A stretch of DNA of 64,000 bases from Phycicoccus flavus (GTDB taxonomy: Bacteria; Actinomycetota; Actinomycetes; Actinomycetales; Dermatophilaceae). The position numbers and the translations under genes are program-made. Positions 38,972-47,002 of the stretch are shown here, in pieces; positions within the stretch are counted from its first letter, which is position 1, and every line of letters starts with the position of its first letter. Location of the stretch: NCBI RefSeq assembly GCF_004025965.2, contig NZ_SAYU02000015.1:1-64000 (forward strand). Direction: 5' to 3'. The notes beneath the pieces were generated by a model. The model saw only the letters and a program-made list of their open reading frames with translations, ran no database searches and had not been told where the DNA came from.

Positions 38972-40414
38972 CTACAGGAGATCGGTGACCTGTCCGTAGT
39001 CGACTCCGGAGAGTCGCCGGTGGATGCGGACCGCCTGTGCTTCGGTCAGCGAGGCCACGGTGTCAGCGGCGGCCCGCAGCGCGTCGCTGTGCCCGGGTTG
39101 GCCCGTAATCGGATCGGCCTCCTCGTACTCCTCTCGGCGGTCCTCAGCGAGGAGGCGCCCAGGCTCCTTTGCGTACCAACGCACGAGGTCGTCGAGGATT
39201 CGACGTTGTCCCGCCTGTTGGGTGGCCAACCCCGGACGATCCACCACGTAGCACCAGAGAAGCTTCTTGAGTGCGACAACGGCCTCGCGATACTCTGGGT
39301 TCACGGAGAGTGATGCACCGTAGCGAGTCAGATGTTCGCTGTCGTTCTGACGCTCAAGACGGATCGCATCGGGACTCAAGAAGGCAGAGATGAGAGCACT
39401 CGTTATCGCGGACGCCTCGCCCCGCCCGGAAGCGTCGGATTCGTAGGGGTGAATGCTCCCAACCGTATTCTGGACACTAAAGAGACCACGCACCACCGAG
39501 TCGATGTCGAAGCCCTCGTCCTCCGTGCGCTCCAAGTAGGCAAGGAAGCGATTCGTCTCGTATCCGGCCGAGTTTCGCCCGCCAGCCTTCAGGGCGGTCC
39601 TCGGCATGCCGTTCAGGATGTCGGCCAAGGGGATGAGGCCCGCGCGGTAGAAGTCATCTACGTCGTGGCACGCGTAGGACACTTCGTCGGCCCAGTCCAT
39701 GATTTGTTCCTCGACGGGCCGGGCGGGGGCATCCTTGGCTTCGACTGGTGGGTCAGGGAGTTGTGCGTCTCCACTGATCCACAAGAGGGTGTCCTCTAGG
39801 TCCGCGTAGCAGCCCCAGTGCTTGCTGGCGAAGTCGTCCTCGCTGCCGGGGGCAGTCTTCGGCCCACGTCGCCAGGGGTACTTGACGCTCGCGTCGAGCG
39901 CTGCTCGTGTCAGGTGAAGCCCCCGAGCCATCCGTCCCCGCCTTACGGCCATGTAGGTGACGATGCGTAGGTTCTGGGCGTTGGCCTGGAATCCGTTCTC
40001 GTAGCGGCCGCCGGCCAGCTCGTCCAACGTCTTCGTGATCTGCTTCTCGCCGATGTGGCCGAATGGCGGATGGCCAATGTCGTGGATCAGGCAGGCCGCT
40101 TCCACAAGGTCGGGGTCCGGTCCCGCCCCGCCTTCACCGTCTTGGACGGCGCGGGCAGCAAGCAGTGAGGCCATGCGCTTGCCTACCTGTGCGACCTTGA
40201 GCGAGTGAGTCAATCGGTTGTGGTAAACACCCAGCTGATCGGCAGCGATGACTTGAGTGCGCCCGGACAAAGCCCGGAACTCCGGGGTGTAGAGGACACG
40301 GTCGACGTCGTGCTGGAACGGAGACCGGTGATCGGAGTCTGTTGTTCCAACCGCCGACCCCAAGCCGAACTGCTCGACATCAGTTTCGGAGTAGCCCGGC
40401 GGCGGAGAAGGCAT
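38972..40414 (-). CDS. dGTPase-like HD phosphohydrolase
   Basis: This 480-residue enzyme resembles deoxyguanosinetriphosphate triphosphohydrolases, which cut dNTPs to nucleoside and triphosphate. Visible are YTPEFRALSGRTQV, HNRLTHSLKVAQVGKRMA with metal ligand His70, LIHDIGHPPFGHIGE with His111 and Asp112, and WADEVSYACHDVDDFYR later on. Host dGTPases exist in most actinobacteria; this copy is in the island and has a different base composition. Some dGTPases protect against phages by removing dNTPs, and that role fits the context. A small gene lies 31 bases upstream in the same operon. Confidence 0.88.
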   Translation of the reverse strand: MPSPPPGYSETDVEQFGLGSAVGTTDSDHRSPFQHDVDRVLYTPEFRALSGRTQVIAADQLGVYHNRLTHSLKVAQVGKRMASLLAARAVQDGEGGAGPDPDLVEAACLIHDIGHPPFGHIGEKQITKTLDELAGGRYENGFQANAQNLRIVTYMAVRRGRMARGLHLTRAALDASVKYPWRRGPKTAPGSEDDFASKHWGCYADLEDTLLWISGDAQLPDPPVEAKDAPARPVEEQIMDWADEVSYACHDVDDFYRAGLIPLADILNGMPRTALKAGGRNSAGYETNRFLAYLERTEDEGFDIDSVVRGLFSVQNTVGSIHPYESDASGRGEASAITSALISAFLSPDAIRLERQNDSEHLTRYGASLSVNPEYREAVVALKKLLWCYVVDRPGLATQQAGQRRILDDLVRWYAKEPGRLLAEDRREEYEEADPITGQPGHSDALRAAADTVASLTEAQAVRIHRRLSGVDYGQVTDLL

Positions 40415-40445
40415 ACGGGCAGCCTAGTGTGCTGCCGAGCAAACT

Positions 40446-40868
40446 TCAGATGACCCGGAGCTCCCGAAGTGCCGTCGTGGCGCTCTCTCGCCTCTGGGTG
40501 AACCGTCCATTCCAACGCGAGGCCATTTCCTCACCGGCCGCTGTGAGGTCGGTGCCGTTGACACCAAAGTGCAGCAGGTTGAGCCGGCGTAGGTCGGTCA
40601 CGATGTCCCCGAGTGCCTCCCCGACGCGCAAAGAACCCCTCATCTCGAGCCCGGCGGGGTTGCCTTCGAGTTGCAGGCGCTCTACGACTTCCACGATTGC
40701 GGCCCAAGGCATTGGTTCCCCCGTGGCCTGGGTGTAGGCGCTGACTAGCGCCAAGACATTGGCGTGGTTCGGAAAGTCATCGGCGGCAACATCTGTGGAG
40801 GTCATGATTGGCTGTTCCAGGGTCTTCACGCCGGTCACGCCTTCCTCGGACTCAACTGACTGGGACAT
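40446..40868 (-). CDS. Unknown protein, operon partner of the dGTPase
   Basis: This is a 140-residue soluble protein I do not recognise. The part from about residue 50 to 130 (PWAAIVEVVERLQLEG, GEALGDIVTDLRRLNLLHFGVNGTDLTAAGEEMASR) reads like a winged-helix domain, so DNA binding or a protein partner of the dGTPase is possible. The ATG has GGGGAGAG upstream. It is the first gene of a two-gene operon. Confidence 0.65.
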   Translation of the reverse strand: MSQSVESEEGVTGVKTLEQPIMTSTDVAADDFPNHANVLALVSAYTQATGEPMPWAAIVEVVERLQLEGNPAGLEMRGSLRVGEALGDIVTDLRRLNLLHFGVNGTDLTAAGEEMASRWNGRFTQRRESATTALRELRVI

Positions 40869-41056
40869 GGTGTCTCTCCCCTACCCTTGGCGATATGGCC
40901 AAACGTAGGCGGGCGCTCTGACAGTCAACTGTGCGGTCAACGCCATACTCGTCGCTCGCGGCGGACTGGTCCATAGCACGTTGGAGCGAGACTAGGCGAT
41001 CGACACGCCACGTGCGACTACTACGACGGTGGTCTCGTGTGTACGCAACCGCCAGC

Positions 41057-41085
41057 ATGCCAGTAGAATGGCATCGAATGGCATC
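41057..41085. promoter_or_regulatory. TGGCAT operator cluster
   Basis: ATGCCA (41057-41062) and TGGCAT (41069-41074) form an inverted repeat, and GAATGGCATC is repeated twice in tandem (41066-41085). A further TGGCAT lies at 41120-41125, overlapping the start codon of the HTH gene. The cluster is in the divergent region between the dGTPase operon and the HTH gene. Confidence 0.5.
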
Positions 41086-41124
41086 TTGACGGAGCATGAC
41101 CGTGGCGTGTTGGCAGGAAATGGC

Positions 41125-41595
41125 ATGGCGGAAGCCTATGACCCCAACAGGGACTACCGTGCGCGGCCGATCGGCGCAGAGGTGGGCCCCACCTACTCCC
41201 TGAGGGAGGCCGCACCCCTGCTCGGGTTGAGCTCCACGGAGGGTGTCCGACGACTGATAATCACGGGTCGGTTGCCAGCCCATCGAGGCGCGGGCTACAA
41301 CGCGCCGTTCCGGGTACCTGTCTGGGCGGTCAACGCCCTACGTCAGCACCGCGGACTCGGACCATCTCCTACAAATGGGCGGCCGCTGGGGGACTCCCCG
41401 GCTGGCGGTAGTGATCGAGTGGCGGCACTCGAAGAGGCCCTTGTGCTGCTGATCGAGGCTAGAGAGCACGAGGCTCGCGCACTGGAGCTTCAGCAGGAAG
41501 TGGCGTCAGAGTTGTCCGCCGCCAACCGTGCCTTGAGTCGAGCAGTGACCAACGTGGTCGTCCCCCCGGGTCCCCCCGAAGCCGGGGTCCGATAG
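41125..41595 (+). CDS. MerR/excisionase-type helix-turn-helix protein
   Basis: This is a 156-residue protein. Residues about 22-70 form a small winged HTH of the excisionase or MerR type: YSLREAAPLLGLSSTEGVRRL, then GRLPAHR and a FRVPVWAVNAL wing. The C-terminal half has a helix rich in Glu, Ala and Leu (VAALEEALVLLIEAREHEAR) that may form a coiled coil. ATG 41125 was chosen for AGGAAA just before it. It may repress its own gene and the divergent dGTPase operon through the TGGCAT sites. Confidence 0.7.
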   Translation: MAEAYDPNRDYRARPIGAEVGPTYSLREAAPLLGLSSTEGVRRLIITGRLPAHRGAGYNAPFRVPVWAVNALRQHRGLGPSPTNGRPLGDSPAGGSDRVAALEEALVLLIEAREHEARALELQQEVASELSAANRALSRAVTNVVVPPGPPEAGVR

Positions 41596-41638
41596 CCCCT
41601 GCGCCCGCGGGACGGGATGGCCAAGGGATTCCGCAGAG

Positions 41639-42853
41639 TCAGCCCGGCCGCCCCAACTCTGACCCCAACCGTGACAGCGCCTCCTGGGCCGACCGTGTGG
41701 AGACCTGCGAATACACCTCCATGGTCAGGGCGATGCGGCTGTGACGAAGGACGGCCATAGCGACGCGTGGATGCACCTCAAGCGCGACGAGGAGACTGGC
41801 GCAGGTCCGACGCGTTGCATGGACCGGGATGACCGGCACGCCGGCCTTCTGCGCACGGAGCTTGAAGTCGCGGTGGAAGTTGCGCGGGTCGACTGGGTCA
41901 CCGTGCCGCGTTGTGAGGACGAGCCCGCAGTCGCCCCACAAATCGCCGGACGCGAGCCGGCGACGGTTCTCGTCGACACGGTGGCGCTCGAGCGCCCGCA
42001 CCGCGAGCCCCGGCAGCGGCAACTGTGCGTCCGAGCTCGGCGTCTTGGTGTGCCGGCGCACCAGCTGCCCGTCGATCCGCTGGACCTGCCACGCGATGAG
42101 CGCCTCACCCCGCTCGAGGTCGACGTCCTCCCACGCCAGCCCGAGCAGCTCCCCGCGCCGGAGCCCCAGTGTCAGGAGCAGCACGTAGGCCGCATACAGC
42201 GGGTCGTCATCGAGCCGTGCCGACTCGAGGAACCGTCGCGCCTCCTCCACCGTCCACACCGGCTGCTTCTTCCGTCGCGGCATCGGCACCCGCACCAGCG
42301 CCGCGACGTTGCGGAAGACGAGCTCCTCGCGCACGGCCTGGGTCAGCGCTCCGCGCAGCACCCGCCACGCCTGGTGGATCGTCCAGTCGGAGGCGACCTC
42401 GTGGCAGCAGTCCCCGATGGCGCAGCACTGCGAGACGGCGCGGGCGGCGTCCTTGCCCTGGGCGCAGCACTGGCACCGGGTCCGGAGCGCGTTCACCCAG
42501 ACCTGGACGTCGCGGACCATGAGCTTGTCGAGTGGGCGGTTGCCGAGGTCGGGGACGATGTAGAGGCGGGCGAACATCTCGTAGTTCTTCGCGGTCGTCG
42601 GCGACAGGTTGGGCTTAACCGTCTCGCGCAGCCACCGCCGGAGGAAGTCCCGCAGGCGCGGGGAGACCGGCGCCACCGGTCCCCGCCGCGCCTGCTGGTG
42701 GAGGCGGAGCCACTTGCCGTGGACCTCCTCGCGGGTCTTCCCGTAGACCGAGTTGCGCTGCCGGCGCCCCGTCGGGGTGGTGATCCAGACGTGCGCGGCC
42801 CAGCCGTTGCGGTACGGGTAGATCGACCCCTCCCCGTTCGGCCGCCGGCTCAC
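41639..42853 (-). CDS. Tyrosine site-specific integrase
   Basis: This 404-residue phage/ICE-type recombinase has an N-terminal arm-binding part (GEGSIYPYRNGWAAHVW), a SAM-like core-binding domain (LRDFLRRWLRETVKPNLSPTTAKNYE), and the catalytic domain with Arg in LLLTLGLRRGELLGL, HATRR (His-x-x-Arg) and the nucleophile tyrosine in MEVYSQV. A cysteine-rich insert (RCQCCAQGKD through QCCAIGDCCHEV) sits between the two domains, as in some actinobacterial integrases. It most likely carried out insertion into tRNA-Ala. The GTG start overlaps the stop of the excisionase-like gene. Confidence 0.95.
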   Translation of the reverse strand: MSRRPNGEGSIYPYRNGWAAHVWITTPTGRRQRNSVYGKTREEVHGKWLRLHQQARRGPVAPVSPRLRDFLRRWLRETVKPNLSPTTAKNYEMFARLYIVPDLGNRPLDKLMVRDVQVWVNALRTRCQCCAQGKDAARAVSQCCAIGDCCHEVASDWTIHQAWRVLRGALTQAVREELVFRNVAALVRVPMPRRKKQPVWTVEEARRFLESARLDDDPLYAAYVLLLTLGLRRGELLGLAWEDVDLERGEALIAWQVQRIDGQLVRRHTKTPSSDAQLPLPGLAVRALERHRVDENRRRLASGDLWGDCGLVLTTRHGDPVDPRNFHRDFKLRAQKAGVPVIPVHATRRTCASLLVALEVHPRVAMAVLRHSRIALTMEVYSQVSTRSAQEALSRLGSELGRPG

Positions 42854-43131
42854 GGCCAGTCGTCCTCCACCTCGAACGGCCAGTCCGCCTCCGCTTCGGC
42901 GGCCCGCCGCTCGCTGTACTCGTCGACCCACACGGGCAGGATGCGCCGCGAGCCACCGTCCTTGAGCGAGCGCAGGTCGCCGCTGATGACCATCATCCGC
43001 ACCTTCGTCGTGCCGTACCCGAGCATCTCGGCGACCTCGGGAACGGTGTACCAGCGCCGCCGCAGCGGCCCGATGGGTGCCTTCCGCTCGTTGGTGGGTC
43101 CGCCGGTGTTCTGCTGTGCCGCCGTGGACAT
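42850..43131 (-). CDS. Excisionase-like DNA-binding protein
   Basis: This 93-residue protein has a short MerR-like HTH: WYTVPEVAEMLGYGTTKVRMMVISGDLRSLKDGGSRRILPVWVDEYS. This is the usual form of small directionality factors encoded upstream of actinobacterial integrases. The ATG at 43131 has GAGAGGAG. Its stop overlaps the integrase start by four bases. Confidence 0.85.
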   Translation of the reverse strand: MSTAAQQNTGGPTNERKAPIGPLRRRWYTVPEVAEMLGYGTTKVRMMVISGDLRSLKDGGSRRILPVWVDEYSERRAAEAEADWPFEVEDDWP

Positions 43132-43486
43132 GTCCGACTCCTCTCGTCGCGGGCTGACCTCCAGTAGGTCACGTCTCACCCGGTACGGCGATGGCTCTCG
43201 CGACCTGTGGATAACCACCGACACGACGTGCCCGCCAATCTGAAAAAGCCTCTGGACCCGCCCTTCCTGGACCTCCCTCGCCGAGAAACCTCGAACGAAC
43301 TCACCTCCCGACGCTCTCGATGCCCCCGACCGCCGACCCACCTCTCCACCCCCGCCGCCCAGCGCTTGCCCAGGTCCCGACGTGACCGCCACCACCACGA
43401 TCCAGGAACACACCCGGTGCACTGAAGTGGTTGATTCCGCAACGACAGGTCCAGGAGGGGCCTCCCCGGAGGCTTTTCCATATGTG
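43132..43486. other. Spacer between excisionase and relaxase genes, possible oriT
   Basis: There are 355 bases between divergent genes. It must hold both promoters and is the most likely place for the transfer origin of the relaxase. I see a small CTCG...CGAG repeat near 43276 and GGAGG/CCTCC runs near the relaxase start, but no recognised nic site. Confidence 0.3.
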
Positions 43487-46400
43487 ATGACTCTGCACAA
43501 GCTGGCCGCCGGGAGCGGGTACACGTACCTGACCCGGCAGGTCGCGGCCCACGACGCGACGGAGATCCGGCAGGCCGGGCTGGCGAGCTACTACGAGGAG
43601 AAGGGCGAGGCGCCGGGCCGATGGATGGGGTCCGGGCTCGCGGGGCTCGACCTCGCGGTCGGGGACGCGGTCACCGAGGAGCAGATGCGGCTGCTCTTCG
43701 GCCAGGGCCGGCACCCGCGCTCCGGGGAGCCGGAGGCGACCATCCAGGGGTGGGGCGCTCTGGGCCGCGCCTTCCCGACCTTCGCCGCGACCACGCTTCG
43801 GCAGGAGGTCGCGCAGGCGTTCAGCGACCACAACACCGGCCAGGGCCTGTCGTGGAACGCGCCGATCCCACCGGGTGAGCGGGCCCGGATCCGCACCGCC
43901 GTCGTCACCGCGGCGTTCACCCGCGAGCACGGCCGACCGCCGCGGGATGATGCCGAGCTGACCGGCTTCCTCGCGGCCTCGTCCCGGCCGGCGCAGGTCC
44001 CCGTAGCCGGCTACGACCTGACCTTCAGCCCGGTGAAGTCGGTCTCCGCGCTGTGGGCGCTCGCCCCGCCGGAGGTCGCCGGCCAGGTCGAGGCGGCCCA
44101 CCACGCCGCGGTCCGCTCGACACTCGCGATGCTCGAGCGCGAGGTCGCGTTCACCCGGGTCGGAAAGGGCGGCATCCGGCAGGTGCCGGTCACCGGACTC
44201 GTCGCCGCCGCGTTCGACCACCGCGACTCCCGCGCCGGCGACCCCGACCTGCACACCCACCTGGTGGTCTCCAACAAGGTCCAGACGCTCCCGGCCGAGG
44301 GGAGCAAGTGGCTTACCCTCGACGGTCGGATCCTGTTCAAGGCCAAGGTCATGGCCAGCGAGCACTACAACACCCGCCTCGAGGCCGAGCTCACCGACCG
44401 GCTCGGCGTCCGATTCGTAGACCGGCCCGGCCCGCAAGGCCGCCGCCCGGTCCGCGAGATCGACGGCCTTGACCCGCGCCTGCTCGAGGAGTGGTCATTG
44501 CGCCGCCGCGACATCACCGACCGGCAGCGCGAGCTCGCCGAGACGTTCCAGGCCGACCACGGCCGCGCACCCACTCGCATCCAGTCCTTGGCGCTGGCCC
44601 AGCAGGCCAACCTTGAGACCCGTCCGGACAAGCACGAACCCCGCAGCCTGCTCGACCAGCGCCAGCAGTGGCGCGCCGAGGCCGAGACCGTGCTCGCCGG
44701 CCCCGGCCGCGTCGGCTCCAAGCCGGTCGCCGACATGCTCGCGGGCGTGCTCGGGCGCGGGCGGCAACACGTTGTCCACAGGGGTGGGTACGAAGGCGGC
44801 AACGAACTATCCACAAGGGTGCTCGCGGTGCTCGAGGCGTCACGCTCGACCTGGCAGGTCTGGCACGTGCGGGCCGAGGCGCTCCGCCAGGCCCGCTACG
44901 CCGGGGTGCCACTGGCCGACCTCGATGAGACGCTCCGTGTCGTCACCGAGCGGGTCACCCAGCAGCTCTCTGTGCCTGTTGGCGAGACCCCGGACCTCGG
45001 CGAGCCAGAGATCCTGCGCCGCTCCGACGGTGAGCCCGTCTACACCGTCCACGGCAGCCGGACCTACACCTCCATCGGCATGCTCGACGCCGAAAGCCGG
45101 CTGATCGAGGCCGCAGAGCGCACCGACGGGCTGACGATCCAGGAGATCTTCGTCCGCCTCGCCGTCGATCGTGCAGCTGAGGCCGGTGCCGCCTTGGACC
45201 CCGGGCAGGCCGACCTCGTCGCCCGGCTCGCCACCAGTGGCGCGCGCGTTCAGGTCGCCCTCGCGCCCGCCGGAAGCGGCAAGACCACCGCGATTTCCAC
45301 GCTCGCCAAGGCCTGGCGCGCCGGCGGCGGCGACGTCGTTGGGCTCGCCCCGACCGCGGTTGCCGCGGCCGAGCTCGCGGCGGCGATAGACACCGCCGCC
45401 GAAACCGTCGCCAAGTTCCTCCGCACCGCCTCGCTCACCACCGAGGACCGTAGGGTCGCCGCGTTCCCGGCGCTCGGGCCACGGACCCTCTTGGTCGTCG
45501 ACGAGGCGGGCATGGTCGGGACCAAGGACCTCGCCGCCGTCGTCGACCACGTCCTCGCCCGCGGGGGGAGCGTCCGGCGGGTCGGGGACGACCAGCAGCT
45601 GACCGCCGTCGCCGCCAGCGGCGTCTTCCGCGACCTCGCCGAGCTCGGCGACCGCAGCGGCACCACCGTCCGACTCACCGAGCTGCACCGCTTCACCGAC
45701 CCCGCCGAAGCGACCGCCACCCTCGGCATCCGCGACGGCGACCCCACCGCGCTCGAGCACTACCTTACCCGCGGCCGGGTCCACGTCGGAGACGCAGGCA
45801 CCGCCGCCGAACAGGCCTACGACGCCTGGCGCGCCGACATCACCGCCGGATCGAGCAGCCTCCTGCTCGCCGCCAGCCGAGACGTCGTCCGCGACCTCAA
45901 CAAGCGGGCCCGCGCCGACCGGCTCGCCGGGCAGGGCCCGACCCGGCAGGTCCGCCTCGCCGACGGCACCCACGCCAGCGCCGGCGACCTCATCGTCACC
46001 CGCCACAACGACCGATCCCTCCGCACGCGCAGCGGCACCTGGGTCAAGAACGGCGCCCGCTGGGCCGTTCGCAGTGTCGGTCCCGACGGCGCCCTGCTCG
46101 TCGGCCCAGCCAATCGGCGGGCCGGCGGCCACGAGAGCGTCACCCTCCCCATTGGGTACGTCGAGCAGCACGTCCAGCTCGGCTACGCGGGCACCATTCA
46201 CGGCGCCCAGGGCGCCACCGTCGACACCACCCACACCGTCTTGGCGGGTACCGAGAGCCGGCAGAGCCTCTACGTCGCCCTCTCCAGAGGACGCCGCGAG
46301 AACCACCTCTACCTCGGCGACGACGCCACACCCGCAGAGGATGTTCCCCTCGGCAGCCAGCCGCCGGATGACGGACCACGCGATCTACTCGCCCGCATCC

Positions 46401-46999
46401 TCGACCACGACGAGCGAGCCGAATCCGCCACCCGGGCAGGCATGCCCGACCCACACCACGAGCTCGCGACGCTCGTCCAGCAGTACGAGGACGCACTACC
46501 GCTTCTTGCCCAGCATGTCCTGGGCGACGACCACATGCGTGCCCTCAACGACGGGCTCGAACGATGGATGCACGGGCTCACCGCCCAGCCCGGGTACCCG
46601 GGTCTGCGAGGCCAGATCGCGGTCAGATGGGCAGATGGCGACTCCCCGAACGAAGTCCTCCAGCAGGCCACCTGGTGGCAGTCCAAGGACGAGCTCGCTG
46701 GCGAGGACGACCCTGCAGCCGCGCTCGCCCGCAACGTTGCGCGCACGAACCTTGGGACGAGCGACGTCGGGTCAGCACGGTGGTTGCCAGCTGTGCCGCG
46801 ACTCATTCGCAGCCACGAGTGGGCGGGCGCCTACCTCGAGCGCCTCGCCGGTCGCATCGACGAGATTGCGTCCCTCTCGGAGCTCCCAGGACGCGCGCCT
46901 GACCACGGGGACCGATTGTCAACGGGACGGAACCATCAGCAGCGCGCCGTTCCTGCCAGAGCGCCTGTCGGGCGTGGGGCCGGCGGACCGAGACGCTGA
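43487..46999 (+). CDS. MobF relaxase-helicase (TraA/TrwC-like)
   Basis: This 1170-residue protein nicks and unwinds DNA for conjugative transfer. The N terminus HKLAAGSGYTYLTRQV holds the candidate catalytic tyrosine; the metal site is LHTH with His256 and His258. The helicase half has LAPAGSGKTTAI with Lys599, LLVVDEAGMV, GDDQQL and TIHGAQGATVDTTH with YVALSRGR, all of the RecD/TraI type. I chose the ATG at 43487 because family members start near MTLHKL; GTG at 43484 or a frame extension to 43382 is possible. The last 35 residues are basic and unlike family tails, so the end may have been replaced at the junction with the defence genes. Confidence 0.92.
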   Translation: MTLHKLAAGSGYTYLTRQVAAHDATEIRQAGLASYYEEKGEAPGRWMGSGLAGLDLAVGDAVTEEQMRLLFGQGRHPRSGEPEATIQGWGALGRAFPTFAATTLRQEVAQAFSDHNTGQGLSWNAPIPPGERARIRTAVVTAAFTREHGRPPRDDAELTGFLAASSRPAQVPVAGYDLTFSPVKSVSALWALAPPEVAGQVEAAHHAAVRSTLAMLEREVAFTRVGKGGIRQVPVTGLVAAAFDHRDSRAGDPDLHTHLVVSNKVQTLPAEGSKWLTLDGRILFKAKVMASEHYNTRLEAELTDRLGVRFVDRPGPQGRRPVREIDGLDPRLLEEWSLRRRDITDRQRELAETFQADHGRAPTRIQSLALAQQANLETRPDKHEPRSLLDQRQQWRAEAETVLAGPGRVGSKPVADMLAGVLGRGRQHVVHRGGYEGGNELSTRVLAVLEASRSTWQVWHVRAEALRQARYAGVPLADLDETLRVVTERVTQQLSVPVGETPDLGEPEILRRSDGEPVYTVHGSRTYTSIGMLDAESRLIEAAERTDGLTIQEIFVRLAVDRAAEAGAALDPGQADLVARLATSGARVQVALAPAGSGKTTAISTLAKAWRAGGGDVVGLAPTAVAAAELAAAIDTAAETVAKFLRTASLTTEDRRVAAFPALGPRTLLVVDEAGMVGTKDLAAVVDHVLARGGSVRRVGDDQQLTAVAASGVFRDLAELGDRSGTTVRLTELHRFTDPAEATATLGIRDGDPTALEHYLTRGRVHVGDAGTAAEQAYDAWRADITAGSSSLLLAASRDVVRDLNKRARADRLAGQGPTRQVRLADGTHASAGDLIVTRHNDRSLRTRSGTWVKNGARWAVRSVGPDGALLVGPANRRAGGHESVTLPIGYVEQHVQLGYAGTIHGAQGATVDTTHTVLAGTESRQSLYVALSRGRRENHLYLGDDATPAEDVPLGSQPPDDGPRDLLARILDHDERAESATRAGMPDPHHELATLVQQYEDALPLLAQHVLGDDHMRALNDGLERWMHGLTAQPGYPGLRGQIAVRWADGDSPNEVLQQATWWQSKDELAGEDDPAAALARNVARTNLGTSDVGSARWLPAVPRLIRSHEWAGAYLERLAGRIDEIASLSELPGRAPDHGDRLSTGRNHQQRAVPARAPVGRGAGGPRR

Positions 47000-47002
47000 C
47001 GG

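Noticed and set aside
43454-43472. Alternating GGAGG/CCTCC hairpins as an attenuator before the relaxase gene
   Set aside because: The loops would be two bases, too short to form as drawn; the runs may be chance at this GC.
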